In this document: piece by piece, positions 35,817-45,928 of the stretch
Position numbering within the stretch: the first letter of the stretch is position 1
How the letters are laid out: each line of letters begins with the position of its first letter
NCBI GenBank assembly: GCA_006383075.2
Contig: SMNH02000002.1
Span: 569,127-633,126 of the forward strand
Origin: Kordia sp. TARA_039_SRF
Lineage (GTDB): Bacteria > Bacteroidota > Bacteroidia > Flavobacteriales > Flavobacteriaceae
Length of the DNA: 64,000 nt
Direction of reading: 5' to 3'
Program-made: the position numbers and the translations under genes
Notes under the pieces: model-generated
What the model saw: the letters and a program-made list of their open reading frames with translations, nothing else
Told to the model about the DNA's origin: nothing
The model's database searches: none

Positions 35817-36908
35817 ATGAACCGACCATTTTATATAGCTTCTTTATTCTTTTTTGTCTTTTTTGTGAATTGTTCTTCGGAAGATGTCGATGAAGTCCCG
35901 CAAGAAGAAACACCTATAGCTGTGCCTGAATCATTGTATTTTCCACCATTAAATTCCGATACTTGGGAAACCGAAAGCGCTTCTGAATTGAACTGGAATA
36001 CCAATCAACTAGCGCCGCTTTTAACCTATCTTGAAGAAAAAAACACCAAAAGTTTTATCATCCTTCACAAAGGAAAAATTGTCGTAGAAGCTTATATGGA
36101 CGGACATACAGAAACGTCTCCGTGGTATTGGGCAAGTGCCGGAAAAACCTTGACGACCGCTGTTGCGGGAATTGCGCAAGAAGAAAATTTGCTCAACCTC
36201 AACGACAAAGTTTCTGACTATATCGGAACTGGCTGGACGAGCGCTCCTTTAGACAAAGAAAACCTAATTACCTGTAAAAATTTATTGTCCATGACTTCTG
36301 GGCTGGATGATGGTTTGGGTGACGGAATCGCGCCTAGTGATTTACACTATTTAGCTGATGCTGGGACGCGTTGGGCATATCATGGCGTTTTTGTAAAAAT
36401 GCAAGATGTGGTTGCTGCCGCGAGCAATCAAACTTGGGATGCTTATTTTGATACAAAATTGAAAAATCGCATTGGCATGACAGGCGCTTGGATTCCAAAC
36501 GGAAATGCCAACGTATATTGGAGTACCACACGAAGTATGGCGCGTTTTGGCTTGTTGATTGCCGCCAACGGAAAATGGGAAAACACACAAATCATTCCTG
36601 AAAGCTTTGTAAATGAAGCCACTTCGACTACTCAAAACATCAATTTGGCGTATGGCTATTTATGGTGGCTGAATGGAAAAACAAGTTACCGTTTGCCACA
36701 AACGCAATTGCAATTTAGCGGCGAATTGGTTCCAAATGCACCGCAAGACATGTATTGCGCGTTGGGAAAAAATGACCAAAAAATATACATTGTTCCAAGC
36801 AAAGATGTGGTAATTGTAAGAATGGGAAACGCTGCTGACGATGCCAATTTTGCACTTTCTGACTTCGACAATGTGCTTTGGGAAAAGATTTCTGCGTTTA
36901 CAAACTAA
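35817..36908 (+). CDS. Serine hydrolase lipoprotein (beta-lactamase class C-like)
   Basis: Lipobox VNCSS with Cys19. After an acidic linker the catalytic domain begins near residue 55. The SxxK motif is Ser107-Ala-Gly-Lys110 (WYWASAGKTLTTAVAGIAQE), followed by LNLNDKVSDYIGTGW and ITCKNLLSMTSGLDD, the usual second block. WAYHGVFVKMQDVV fits the Tyr region and YGYLWWLNG comes before the C-terminal third motif. Family members are esterases, D-aminopeptidases or penicillin-binding-like enzymes; the substrate is unknown. Length 363 is normal. In contrast to the remnant at 7826-8429, this copy is intact. Confidence 0.9.
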   Translation: MNRPFYIASLFFFVFFVNCSSEDVDEVPQEETPIAVPESLYFPPLNSDTWETESASELNWNTNQLAPLLTYLEEKNTKSFIILHKGKIVVEAYMDGHTETSPWYWASAGKTLTTAVAGIAQEENLLNLNDKVSDYIGTGWTSAPLDKENLITCKNLLSMTSGLDDGLGDGIAPSDLHYLADAGTRWAYHGVFVKMQDVVAAASNQTWDAYFDTKLKNRIGMTGAWIPNGNANVYWSTTRSMARFGLLIAANGKWENTQIIPESFVNEATSTTQNINLAYGYLWWLNGKTSYRLPQTQLQFSGELVPNAPQDMYCALGKNDQKIYIVPSKDVVIVRMGNAADDANFALSDFDNVLWEKISAFTN

Positions 36909-37062
36909 AATTCTTGTTTTTACGCTATTCTAAAATCACGTAGTTCTACGTTTATCTTTTTTAGTTTTCTGTTTTAACTTGCTTATACAATTTTAAAATA
37001 ATGCACTTTCCTCCTACCAATGCATTTTTTAAGATTCAAGTATAACCTTATTAATAGTCAAC

Positions 37063-38775
37063 ATGAAAGGAAACGAAACACTTGCCGGTTACGACATGGT
37101 GCTCGCCTTGTCGCAAAACACCATTAATTATCAGTTTTCACAATTACACAAACGCAATATCATTCACAAGAAATGGGGCGTTTTGGGTGGAAAAACTACT
37201 GACGACAAAAACTTCCACGTCACAGATCAAGATGCGGGATTTAAACAGAAAATTAACGCTTGGATTGCCATTCAAAAAGAAATTGAAAAAGCTCGAAAAG
37301 ACAATAATTGGGCTGAAATTGGCAATTTGATGAACCGAGTACAATCGGAAAATTTAAACTTTACCTTTGGTTGGGAAGCCGTTTTACTAGCGCCCGAAGT
37401 CAGTTTTATAAAAGACAATACCAAAGAAGTCTTTCTAGAACTCCGTTTTAAAAGCGGAAAATTGTATTACCGAGAAGAAGAAACCAAAGCGATTTCAGTA
37501 TTCGATTTGAAAGATGCTTTATATGTTTTTAAAGTTCCTATCGGACAGCTTAAAGTTTCTAAAGAAAATATGATTTTAGATGCTGGCGAAAGTGCAAAAA
37601 CCATCATTCGCGAAAGTGGTTTGTCTGATGAAGACTTTACGATTCAAAGCCTATTTCTAAACTTTGAAAACGCTAATATTTCAAATTTTGACACTACAAA
37701 AAGTAAATTACCTGATGGTAGCGACTCTGATTTCCAAAATGCGATTGCAAATTATTTTAATATGACCATTGCTGGAAGCGGTAATCCGTATGTGTTGGGT
37801 TATGGAATCCATCGCAAGAAAATAAAAGCTACCGAAAAGGCGATGTTTCAACCAACTTCGCTCGCATTTTCTACATCGTATAGCAATAAAAATAAACAAT
37901 CTGGTGTGTTTAGCGCGCTCAATTTTTTAATGATGCTCAATGATACCAAACCGCCAACTTCAACAACTGCGGGAATTCTTCCACATAGTTTAATTGAACT
38001 CGGAAAAGACACAAGTAGTTCTACCGACGGCGTGTTTTCTATCCAACAAAATCATTTCAATACCTATTTAGATTCTTTGGATCAGTACGTACAAAAAACA
38101 TTTACAAACTTAGATGGCGTAGAACTGCAACACGGTTTTGAAAATGGCGTGATGAAACTTAAAAAACATGACACACACAAAGATGACACCATTGATACTG
38201 TGTATACTGTAACGAAAGAATATGTAAAAAATACCGATGACAATTCTGGAATTAAAGTACGGTATAAAATTGAAATTAGTATTAAAGTCATTGTGAAAGC
38301 ATGGTTTGTAAAAGTTGGAGAAATGACGTTGTCGACTAGCGGACAATACACCAAAGGTGATATAACGTCGAAAGGTAGTGCAGGGTATTTAGATTTCACC
38401 ATAAAAAGTGGCAAAACAGGACGTTTTGATTTACTCCACAAGCTCACAAAACCTTCCATTGCGTATGATGAGAATCCAAACTATTTTGAAGGTGGTTTTT
38501 GGAAAGTCTTCTCACATATTTTACTGCTCATTTTTGCTTGGGTTTTCGCCATTATTGACGCTATTGTGAACCAAATTGCTGTTGACCTTGGAAAAGACAG
38601 TGCTTCAAGTTCGAGCGCTCTGATTGAAAAACTCAATGATATAGATGTACTGAACCAAACCAACAAAGTCATTCTTCCGCTTGGTAAAGTATATGCCTTT
38701 AAAAATTTGCGCATGGACACTGAACGTGATATTGTAGCGTATGACATTTCCTATGCGCCTGTAATTGAAAAATAA
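37063..38775 (+). CDS. P47/TULIP-like protein, first gene of a three-gene cassette
   Basis: A 570-residue protein without signal peptide. Its start, ETLAGYDMVLALSQNTINYQF, resembles the opening of TULIP-fold P47/OrfX proteins of clostridial neurotoxin loci and of related proteins in many bacteria and fungi (G[YW]D.V.A.S...IN..L). Beta-rich, amphipathic sequence runs from about 95 to 470 (VFLELRFKSGKLYYREEE, LYVFKVPIGQLKVSKENM, KVRYKIEISIKVIVKAWF). One strongly hydrophobic helix (HILLLIFAWVFAIIDAIVN) lies near residues 487-505. TULIP proteins bind lipids or hydrophobic ligands. The next gene starts 7 bp after the stop. Family assignment is from the N-terminal pattern only. Confidence 0.5.
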   Translation: MKGNETLAGYDMVLALSQNTINYQFSQLHKRNIIHKKWGVLGGKTTDDKNFHVTDQDAGFKQKINAWIAIQKEIEKARKDNNWAEIGNLMNRVQSENLNFTFGWEAVLLAPEVSFIKDNTKEVFLELRFKSGKLYYREEETKAISVFDLKDALYVFKVPIGQLKVSKENMILDAGESAKTIIRESGLSDEDFTIQSLFLNFENANISNFDTTKSKLPDGSDSDFQNAIANYFNMTIAGSGNPYVLGYGIHRKKIKATEKAMFQPTSLAFSTSYSNKNKQSGVFSALNFLMMLNDTKPPTSTTAGILPHSLIELGKDTSSSTDGVFSIQQNHFNTYLDSLDQYVQKTFTNLDGVELQHGFENGVMKLKKHDTHKDDTIDTVYTVTKEYVKNTDDNSGIKVRYKIEISIKVIVKAWFVKVGEMTLSTSGQYTKGDITSKGSAGYLDFTIKSGKTGRFDLLHKLTKPSIAYDENPNYFEGGFWKVFSHILLLIFAWVFAIIDAIVNQIAVDLGKDSASSSSALIEKLNDIDVLNQTNKVILPLGKVYAFKNLRMDTERDIVAYDISYAPVIEK

Positions 38776-38782
38776 TAGCCTT

Positions 38783-41485
38783 ATGAATGTAGATCCAAAA
38801 TTTCAAATAACGAAAAACGACAACGTAACTGTCGATTTTCAAAGCGAACTAATGCACAATTACTTTCCAGAATCTGCCATAAAAGCTGGAACGACAATTC
38901 GTTCGTTAATGGTCGCACCCGAACAACCTTTTATTTTTTGTTTGACAACAGATGGAAAATTACAAGGTATTTTACGCACCGAAGGTTCCGCTTCTGGCTG
39001 GACGCAATTGCTATTTTCTGAAGGAAAAGTAACGTCTTTCGAACTTGAATATAATACAGAGGAAGATTATTTCCAGATTGCAAAAGTAGAAAACAACAAA
39101 GTATGGATTTCGGATGAAATTCCGCTCAACGCGACACAATTCGCTACGTTAGACAAAAGTTTATCATGGACGAGTATGGAAGCGTTGCATGCTGATGAAA
39201 CCATTAACAAAGTATCAATTGGCGTTGAAAAAGTAGTGTTTTCTACCACGTCCAAAGGAAAAGATGCCAACTATTACGTAGCTAATCTGGACGATTTAAC
39301 ACCAAAACTGTCTACACTGTTTGAAAATGGCATGAAAATTATTCAGTTTGAATTGGGAAATTTTCAATACAACGATGGTGTTTTTATGTTGTATGATATC
39401 GGCAAAGAACGCTCGTTTGTATTTCAATCGTTTCCGGATGAACGCTACGGAAAAACTTCCAAAGCGCGTTTTGAAAGTGATGATGATGTCAACTGTTTTG
39501 CGCTGGTAGAATCTGACGATACCAACGATATTGTATATGCAGCTGGAAAAAATATTCATCAATTTGTGACTGGTATTGAAGATGAAGAAGTAGATGTGAT
39601 TAAATTGCCTGGAACTTTTGAAGCAATTACAAGAATTCGTGCGGCGCGAAACGATGAGTATCACAGTGTATGGTCGCTCAACGAACAAGGATTGCACTAC
39701 CAAACCAATCACTTTTTTGAGCAAAAAACGCAACAATTCGTATCGAATCAATGGACGCAACCAATTGTGATGGCAGACGATGCAGAGCAATTTTGTTGTG
39801 TAAAAGGCAACGGCATTCGTAATCAGTTGTTTTCCATCAATACCAAATACGGAAGCGAACTCACGAGTTTATGGCAAGATGCTACAACAACGCTTTGGAA
39901 CAAAAAAACGCTCGCTATCAAAGAAATTGATAGCTTGAAGAAAGTGGAATCCTATTCCGCACACATTCGATTTCGCAGTAAGGCAACCAAAACGTTTCAA
40001 GGTTTGCAGGTAAGATTGAGCGCGGAAAGCAATTTATTTGTGTATGTTGATAATGAGAGTTATCATATCGGACCTGATAAAGAAGCACTGATTCCTTTGA
40101 ATGTTAATGCCGAATTCACCGTGATTTGTCCTGTAAAAGAGTTGGCTTCTTGTCGAATTTTACTCAATGCAGACTTTTTAGAAAATACTGTTGCCATTAA
40201 CTTGGCAAGTCAAGTATTAGAAGATTTACAACAAAAAGCTTCCTCTGGAGAAGACTTGGCTTCTGCCCGAAAACAAAACGGCGATTTGTTAGTCCCAGAA
40301 GGAACTGACACCAACACCTTAAACAGTGCTGCTGACGGTATTCAGAAAATGTTAGACGCTGCCAAAACGATGGAAAATGACGCAAATGGTAGCTTGCAAC
40401 GTTCGTCGTTTACTGTTGGACAACTCGTAGCTCCAAATACACAAATGCGTGCTAGTCATGTTGCAGCAAGTAGTGTTTCGCATCACGGACTGACTTTGGG
40501 CGATTTTTTACATGCTGTTTGGGACGGTGCAAAGCATGCTGCCGAATTTATTGTTGAAAAGGTAAAAGACGGATTGCAATTTGTCATCAAAATTGGTGAA
40601 CAAGTATTTAATTGGATTGTAAAAACCATTCGGGAAATTGGCGCATTTATTCAGAAAATATTTGACGCGATTAAAGTGTTTTTTAAAGATTTGTTTGAGT
40701 TTTTGGCGTTTTTATTTGATTGGGATGCGATTGTAGAAACCAAAAATGCTTTTAAAGAATTTACCAACGTTGCCATCATTTCGCTAAAAGATGAAATTAA
40801 AAACATTCGCAAGTTTGTGGATGATACGTTGGACAAACAAATTGAAAAGTTCTCTCCTGAATTGGTAGATATTCCTGATTCGCTCGGAAAAATAGATCCA
40901 TCTCAATCTTCGGATGAAAAAACGGCCGATCCGCGTGCCAATTGGTTAAACTCTAAAAAGAATTATTTACACGACAGTTCGGGAAAACCTATTAGTTCGC
41001 AGATTCCAACAGATTTTACAGATGTTTTTACCTCGTTTACGACACAATTGAAAGATATTTTGGTAAAATCGGGAGAAGGTTTCAAGTTGCAAATGGACAT
41101 TATTTTTGATGGTTTCAAAAAGATGATTCAAGGAGAAAGAACCTTTTTAGACTTTTTAAAATTACTCCTGCAAAAACTAGCGGGATTAAGTCTGTTTTTA
41201 GTCAAACAACTCATGGATTTAATTTTTGTATCGCTCGATTCGCTCATTAGCTTGGCGCAAGTCGGACTTAACAAACAATGGGAAATTCCAATCATTACGC
41301 CAATTTACAAAGCCGTAACTAAAAGCAACGAATTGACATTTTTAGACGTAATGTGCTTGTTTGTGGCAATTCCAACCACGATTCTATATAAAATTGGAGA
41401 AGGAAAAGCACCGTTTGGCGACGGAAAAACCAAAGAAGAATTTATTAACCGAGGGAAAACCATTTTTCAACTCAACTTAAACTAA
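38783..41485 (+). CDS. Large two-part protein (propeller-like N terminus, helical C terminus), second gene of the cassette
   Basis: Start at 38783, 7 bp after the previous stop; 900 residues, no signal peptide. Residues 1-370 consist of repeated short beta blades (SLMVAPEQPFIFCLTTDGKL, SFELEYNTEEDYFQIAKVEN, VVFSTTSKGKDANYYVANL, HSVWSLNEQGLHYQTN), as in WD- or Kelch-like propellers. Residues 380-470 look like a small beta sandwich. From 580 a series of amphipathic helices follows (FLHAVWDGAKHAAEFIVEKV, FNWIVKTIREIGAFIQKIF, FFKDLFEFLAFLFDW), then hydrophobic LLLQKLAGLSLFLVKQLMDL. I recall similar helical C termini in uncharacterised fungal and bacterial proteins but no function. Membrane insertion is plausible. 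Confidence 0.5.
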   Translation: MNVDPKFQITKNDNVTVDFQSELMHNYFPESAIKAGTTIRSLMVAPEQPFIFCLTTDGKLQGILRTEGSASGWTQLLFSEGKVTSFELEYNTEEDYFQIAKVENNKVWISDEIPLNATQFATLDKSLSWTSMEALHADETINKVSIGVEKVVFSTTSKGKDANYYVANLDDLTPKLSTLFENGMKIIQFELGNFQYNDGVFMLYDIGKERSFVFQSFPDERYGKTSKARFESDDDVNCFALVESDDTNDIVYAAGKNIHQFVTGIEDEEVDVIKLPGTFEAITRIRAARNDEYHSVWSLNEQGLHYQTNHFFEQKTQQFVSNQWTQPIVMADDAEQFCCVKGNGIRNQLFSINTKYGSELTSLWQDATTTLWNKKTLAIKEIDSLKKVESYSAHIRFRSKATKTFQGLQVRLSAESNLFVYVDNESYHIGPDKEALIPLNVNAEFTVICPVKELASCRILLNADFLENTVAINLASQVLEDLQQKASSGEDLASARKQNGDLLVPEGTDTNTLNSAADGIQKMLDAAKTMENDANGSLQRSSFTVGQLVAPNTQMRASHVAASSVSHHGLTLGDFLHAVWDGAKHAAEFIVEKVKDGLQFVIKIGEQVFNWIVKTIREIGAFIQKIFDAIKVFFKDLFEFLAFLFDWDAIVETKNAFKEFTNVAIISLKDEIKNIRKFVDDTLDKQIEKFSPELVDIPDSLGKIDPSQSSDEKTADPRANWLNSKKNYLHDSSGKPISSQIPTDFTDVFTSFTTQLKDILVKSGEGFKLQMDIIFDGFKKMIQGERTFLDFLKLLLQKLAGLSLFLVKQLMDLIFVSLDSLISLAQVGLNKQWEIPIITPIYKAVTKSNELTFLDVMCLFVAIPTTILYKIGEGKAPFGDGKTKEEFINRGKTIFQLNLN

Positions 41486-41491
41486 CGCATC

Positions 41492-42127
41492 ATGACACAA
41501 GAAATAGATAACTCCGCAGAAAACACCTTAGACGATGTAGATAAAATATTTTCTATTGGTGGCATGGCACTTTCCGGATTAGGACTGTTATTTTACGCTG
41601 CCGAAGAAGTTGCCGATAGCACCGAAACCGATTTGGGTTTTGTAGGAAGCATTACCAAAACGATTTCAATGTTAGGTTTGGTAGGTACGTTTTGGTCCAT
41701 GGGATTGTTGTACCATCGAAAAATTGAAATTCCACCCGTAATTAAATGGGTTTTAGTTCCGATTCTCGTGTTGCATATTTTGGTGTTAGCACTGATACTT
41801 TCCATGCTCGCACTCAAAACCAATAGTGTTTCTCATGTTGGAAAACTGGCTTTAAAATATGTAAAACCTGCTGTTTGTTCGCTTGGTGGTATTGGAATTA
41901 TTATTGCGATGGCAGCAATGCCAAAACAACTGTTTAATATGAAGTTTGTAGGAATGACCATTCATTATGTCCCTGCAGGATTTGGCTATGCGCCTATGAA
42001 TAAACATCCGTTTTATGCGCTTGTAATTTTTGTTCGTGCTGGCGGATTAGTTACCACATTTGCTGGAAATTTTATTGACATCATATCTAACGATGATAAA
42101 GAGGATACAACTAACATTGAAGCATAG
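41492..42127 (+). CDS. Five-helix membrane protein, third gene of the cassette
   Basis: 211 residues, 6 bp after the preceding stop. Hydrophobic segments occur at about 21-43 (GGMALSGLGLLFYAAEEV), 54-74 (ISMLGLVGTFWSMGLLY), 83-110 (WVLVPILVLHILVLALILSM), 126-146 (CSLGGIGIIIAMAAM) and 174-198 (FYALVIFVRAGGLVTTFAG). Both ends are acidic. No family recognised. As last gene before a strong terminator it closes a transcription unit of three genes without other members; it might anchor or partner the two soluble-looking proteins. Confidence 0.7.
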   Translation: MTQEIDNSAENTLDDVDKIFSIGGMALSGLGLLFYAAEEVADSTETDLGFVGSITKTISMLGLVGTFWSMGLLYHRKIEIPPVIKWVLVPILVLHILVLALILSMLALKTNSVSHVGKLALKYVKPAVCSLGGIGIIIAMAAMPKQLFNMKFVGMTIHYVPAGFGYAPMNKHPFYALVIFVRAGGLVTTFAGNFIDIISNDDKEDTTNIEA

Positions 42128-42147
42128 TTTTTAGAAGCATTTTTTAT

Positions 42148-42187
42148 AAAAAAAGCACACTTTTATATGTTGAAGTGTGCTTTTTTG
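42148..42187 (+). terminator. Terminator closing the three-gene cassette
   Basis: AAAAGCACACTT / AAGTGTGCTTTT, 12-bp stem, 10-base loop, T tract; 22 bases after the third gene and also placed to end the converging gene at 42194. Confidence 0.92.
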
Positions 42188-42193
42188 TTTATC

Positions 42194-42505
42194 TCAATTG
42201 TGATAGATAGTTTTTCTATAATCACCATCATATCTAAAATGGACTTCTCCTACTTGTCCACAACTTGTTGTGAAGTGAATTTTCCAAGTGCCACCTTTGT
42301 ACAATTCTTTCTTTGTAATTTTATATCCGTTAGAGCAAATATTCTTTAAACGCTCTTTCGCTTTTCGAACAGAAATTTCTTTTCCTTTTGCTGTCTTAGC
42401 ATCTCGGATATCTTGAGTTACGCCACCTCCGCCATGTTGTGCATAAGCAGATAAACTAAAAAATAACGTTACTAAGAGTCCTAAGAAAATTGGTTTTGCT
42501 TTCAT
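42194..42505 (-). CDS. Small secreted hypothetical protein, 103 aa
   Basis: Start at 42505 gives MKAKPIFLGLLVTLFFSLSAYAQ, a clear signal peptide cut after AYA; the longer frame (to 42553) lacks one. The mature part of about 80 residues begins with a Gly/His patch (HGGGG), has a basic helix (SVRKAKERLKNICSNGYKI) and a beta C terminus (WKIHFTTSCGQVGEVHFRY). Two Cys could form a disulfide in the periplasm. Function unknown. It converges on the three-gene cassette. Confidence 0.7.
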   Translation of the reverse strand: MKAKPIFLGLLVTLFFSLSAYAQHGGGGVTQDIRDAKTAKGKEISVRKAKERLKNICSNGYKITKKELYKGGTWKIHFTTSCGQVGEVHFRYDGDYRKTIYHN

Positions 42506-42607
42506 AATGATATTATTTATATGGTTAATGCCGTAACTGTCACCAATTAGCATGCCAAAAATAAAATTTCAATTTTCACAACCAACTTATAATCAGTAAA
42601 ATATACT

Positions 42608-44239
42608 TTACTGATACTTCTTCGGAGCTTTTCGCTTTTTTGAAGCTTGTTCGTACGCATACGCGAACTCTAATAATTGTCGTTCCGTAAATGGTTTTCC
42701 TATGAATGTTAATCCTTTTGGTTCGCCTTTGTCTGTATAACCCATCGGAACAGTTAATGCAGGATATTCCGCTACCGCAGCATACGCCGCATGGTAATTA
42801 TTGATAGATAAAATGGCATCTAAATTCTCCGTTTTCATTGGTTCATGAAGGAATTTTTGCCCGTTTTCTTTGAGTACTTTTTTTATCTCGTTGAATTCTG
42901 TGGTATTGGCTTTATCGTTTACAATTCCGTAGAATAATTTTTGTCCGTACGGCATTGCGTTGATAGAATCTTTTTTGTTAAAATCAATCACATCTTGCAC
43001 CGATTTGAACGAAAGTGCTTTGCTTCCATATTCTGCAAAATAGGCTGGTAAATCGTTTTGCATGTCTAGATTTAGCAGATTTATAAATTTTGGAAGTGGC
43101 ACTTGCGCTGCTTCAATTTCGACGATTTCAGCTCCTTGCTTTTTAAGAACATCTAAAGCAGCTACATATAAAGAATCTTCCATCAAATTTTTAAATGCGC
43201 CAATTCGATTACCCATAAGAGAAATATCGCCTCTTTTTACCGTTTCGTAATAATAACTTCCAGGATACTTAAACGATTTGCTTTTTGCATCCGATGCATC
43301 GTATCCATACAAAGCAGCAAGCAAAATAGCATTGTCAATTACATTTTTTGTCATTGGTCCAGGCGTGTCTAACGTACTTGAAATCGGTACAATTCCTGAG
43401 CGACTTAACAATCCGATAGTAGGTTTCAATCCCACAACCGAGTTTTGACTTGATGGCGACAAGATAGAACCTGCCGTTTCCGTTCCGACAGCGGCAACCG
43501 CGAAGTTTGCAGCAACCGATACGCCACTTCCTGAACTCGATCCACCTGTGTCAAATATTTTTCTTCCGTACGGATTTAAAGTTTGTCCGCCAATGGCACT
43601 ATAACCGCTTGGACAATCGCCACAGAAAAAATATGCCCATTCGCTCAAATTGGCTTTCCCTAAAATGATAGCGCCTTCATCTTTTAATCGTTTCGTGATA
43701 AACGCATCATTCGTCATATTCTCTTTTAACGCCAACGCACCTGCCGTAGTTGGCATATTTTTCGTATTGATGTTATCCTTTAGTAAAATTGGCATTCCGA
43801 AAATAAGTGGCTTCAATCGCTTGTTAAAAAAATCTCGATCGCGTTGTTTCGCTTCTGCAATTGCATTCGGATTGATGCTGATGACAGCATTTAAAGACAA
43901 TTCATTATTTCGGTCGTATTTTTTGATGCGATATAGATAAAACTTTACCAATTGCTCATACGTAAACACACCTTTCGTTCTGTATTGATGAAGCTCTAGG
44001 ATATTTTTTTCGAGAATATATGGTTTTAGACGCTGGTATTCTGCTTCCGTAAAATCTTCCATTTGTTTCGAAACAGCACTCCAAATATCTTTATTTTCAA
44101 TATTTTGCGAGTCTAATACTTTAAACTCTCTAAACTCTTTGGCACTGATATCAGAAATATCATTCTCTGTTTGAATATTTTTTTGAGTATGACAAGCTAC
44201 CGATGAAAATAGCACAAGTACAACTATAATTTTCTTCAT
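42608..44239 (-). CDS. Amidase signature family lipoprotein
   Basis: Lipobox VACHT with Cys16. The amidase-signature domain spans about 85-535: catalytic Lys154 in [10 protein letters not shown], the Gly/Ser loop [14 protein letters not shown] (231-244) with the cis-Ser, and nucleophile Ser258 in [13 protein letters not shown]. Also seen are [18 protein letters not shown] and TPGPMTKNV, standard for the family. All triad residues are present. Predicted to hydrolyse amides in the periplasm or outer membrane; not GatA, which is cytoplasmic and lacks a lipobox. Stands alone. Confidence 0.93.
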   Translation of the reverse strand: MKKIIVVLVLFSSVACHTQKNIQTENDISDISAKEFREFKVLDSQNIENKDIWSAVSKQMEDFTEAEYQRLKPYILEKNILELHQYRTKGVFTYEQLVKFYLYRIKKYDRNNELSLNAVISINPNAIAEAKQRDRDFFNKRLKPLIFGMPILLKDNINTKNMPTTAGALALKENMTNDAFITKRLKDEGAIILGKANLSEWAYFFCGDCPSGYSAIGGQTLNPYGRKIFDTGGSSSGSGVSVAANFAVAAVGTETAGSILSPSSQNSVVGLKPTIGLLSRSGIVPISSTLDTPGPMTKNVIDNAILLAALYGYDASDAKSKSFKYPGSYYYETVKRGDISLMGNRIGAFKNLMEDSLYVAALDVLKKQGAEIVEIEAAQVPLPKFINLLNLDMQNDLPAYFAEYGSKALSFKSVQDVIDFNKKDSINAMPYGQKLFYGIVNDKANTTEFNEIKKVLKENGQKFLHEPMKTENLDAILSINNYHAAYAAVAEYPALTVPMGYTDKGEPKGLTFIGKPFTERQLLEFAYAYEQASKKRKAPKKYQ

Positions 44240-44371
44240 TTTAATGCGTTATTTATGGATATAAAGATACAATCTAAAAGTTTAACTGTTTGGAATTCTT
44301 GTTTTTTTAGCTTCTAAATGTCGAACTCATTATTGTTTTTATATATTTGTCATACACGAAAAAAAAATTTT

Positions 44372-45712
44372 ATGAGAAAAGTAGTTTTACTTCTACTGAT
44401 TGGATTTGCATTCTCATGTTCGGATGAGGTTCAAATTCCAGAGATTATACAACCATGCCAACCTGTTGCTGCTTCTTTTGCTTCAGATATTACCGATAAT
44501 TCTGCGAGACTTAACTGGTGCGGAACCGTAAATGACGCAGGCGAATGCTTACCTGTAACAGGCGTAACTTGGACAGCTTCTTGGGGAACTCCAGGATTCA
44601 ATCCAGACGAAGGTACTATTATTGACACACCAACATCGAGCATCAATATTACTGGCTTATCTCCACAAACATCTTATGAATTTTATGTAAAATCAGATTG
44701 TGACTTAGGGAATAATGAATGGTATGGTCCAACAGAATTTACAACGTCGTGTCCAGCACCAACCACTTTAGGAGCTGCAGATATTACGCAAACTGGCGCT
44801 ACCTTAACTTGGATGCCAGGTGGAAGCGAAATTGCTTGGGAAGTAAAATATGGTTTGGTAGGATTCAATTTGGAAGAAGCGGATGGTTTTGCCACTGGAA
44901 ATAATTCAGGATATCCTGTGACAAATTTACAACCAAATAGTGATTATGAATTTTATGTAAGAGCCAATTGTAACGCGACTACAGACGGAGATCAAACTGG
45001 AAGTTTTAGTGCGTTCTCTGGACCGTACAGATTTTCAACGTGCTTGCCTCCTTTAAATTTATCTATTGATGATGTAACGCAAGTTTCTGCGGGATTAAGT
45101 TGGGATTCAAACTCACAAACAGTTTGGGAGATTAGTTATGGAGAAGCAGCCACTTTTACACCTGACACGGGAACTATGGCTACGGTAAGTAATACTAATT
45201 TTGTTGCAACAGGATTATGTCCATCAACTACCTATACATTTGCCATTAGAACACTTTGTGGAGTTACCACGCAAAGTCCATGGATTAGTTTTGGAAGTGT
45301 AACTACACCTGCATTGGAATACACAGGAATGTACACGTATGAAGAAATTGGCAATACTGACGAACCTATTTTTGGTGACCCAACGACTGTTGAACTAGTA
45401 CAAGTTTCTGATACTGAGAGAAGCATTACGGTAAAATATTTAGCCAATTTGGATGTGACGAATACACAACCAACAATGACATTCAACTTTACACTGAATT
45501 GCGACGGAACAGTTACCGTGGCAGATGATCAAGACACAAACTTTAATTGCGGCGGCGATAACGTCTTACTAGGACAAGGAATGGCAATGCCAGCATCGTA
45601 TAATATTACTGATGATAGCACTATTGATATTCGATTTGTAGAAGATACTGCAAGTGCCACGTGTACAAATGCACCACAATCTGAAGTGGTGATTCGTTTG
45701 ACGAAATTGTAA
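44372..45712 (+). CDS. Lipoprotein with fibronectin type III-like repeats
   Basis: Start at 44372 gives a signal with lipobox AFSCS (Cys16); the frame extends 18 codons upstream without signal features. Three FN3-like units lie at about 28-125, 130-230 and 233-320, each with a Trp on strand B (ARLNWCG, ATLTWMPGG, AGLSWDSN) and a Tyr-x-Phe close (YEFYVKSDC, YEFYVRANC, YTFAIRTLC). Residues 325-446 form another beta domain (YTGMYTYEEIGNTDEPIFG, SITVKYLANL) with Cys pairs. Probably a surface-exposed binding lipoprotein. Terminator follows. Confidence 0.87.
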   Translation: MRKVVLLLLIGFAFSCSDEVQIPEIIQPCQPVAASFASDITDNSARLNWCGTVNDAGECLPVTGVTWTASWGTPGFNPDEGTIIDTPTSSINITGLSPQTSYEFYVKSDCDLGNNEWYGPTEFTTSCPAPTTLGAADITQTGATLTWMPGGSEIAWEVKYGLVGFNLEEADGFATGNNSGYPVTNLQPNSDYEFYVRANCNATTDGDQTGSFSAFSGPYRFSTCLPPLNLSIDDVTQVSAGLSWDSNSQTVWEISYGEAATFTPDTGTMATVSNTNFVATGLCPSTTYTFAIRTLCGVTTQSPWISFGSVTTPALEYTGMYTYEEIGNTDEPIFGDPTTVELVQVSDTERSITVKYLANLDVTNTQPTMTFNFTLNCDGTVTVADDQDTNFNCGGDNVLLGQGMAMPASYNITDDSTIDIRFVEDTASATCTNAPQSEVVIRLTKL

Positions 45713-45737
45713 CTAAGAAAAAAAGATATTATATATT

Positions 45738-45775
45738 AAAAAAAGCTGCATATTTTGAGATATGTAGCTTTTTTC
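45738..45775 (+). terminator. Terminator after the FN3 lipoprotein gene
   Basis: AAAAAGCTGCATA / TATGTAGCTTTTTT with one mismatch and a 7-base loop, then T residues. Confidence 0.85.
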
Positions 45776-45776
45776 G

Positions 45777-45829
45777 TTTATAGTTTGTAAGTTTAATTGT
45801 TTACGTTTAATAACTGTTGTAAGTTTAAA
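45777..45829. repeat. Left copy of an imperfect direct repeat flanking the RelA/SpoT gene
   Basis: TTTATAGTTTGTAAGTTTAA and on, ending AACTGTTGTAAGTTTAAA. About 43 of 53 positions agree with 47041-47094 by eye (shared TTAATTGTTTA and CTGTTGTAAGTT). Confidence 0.65.
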
Positions 45830-45928
45830 TCTTGCAACAATTATGATTTGATTTTTTTGTAAGAAAATTGTAGTTTTAAAAATAATTAAATTCTTAAAAA
45901 TATTTAGCCATAGTACAATTGAAAAGAA

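Noticed and set aside
42608-44239. GatA subunit of the tRNA amidotransferase
   Set aside because: Lipobox and extended N terminus show export; GatA is cytoplasmic and no gatB or gatC adjoins.
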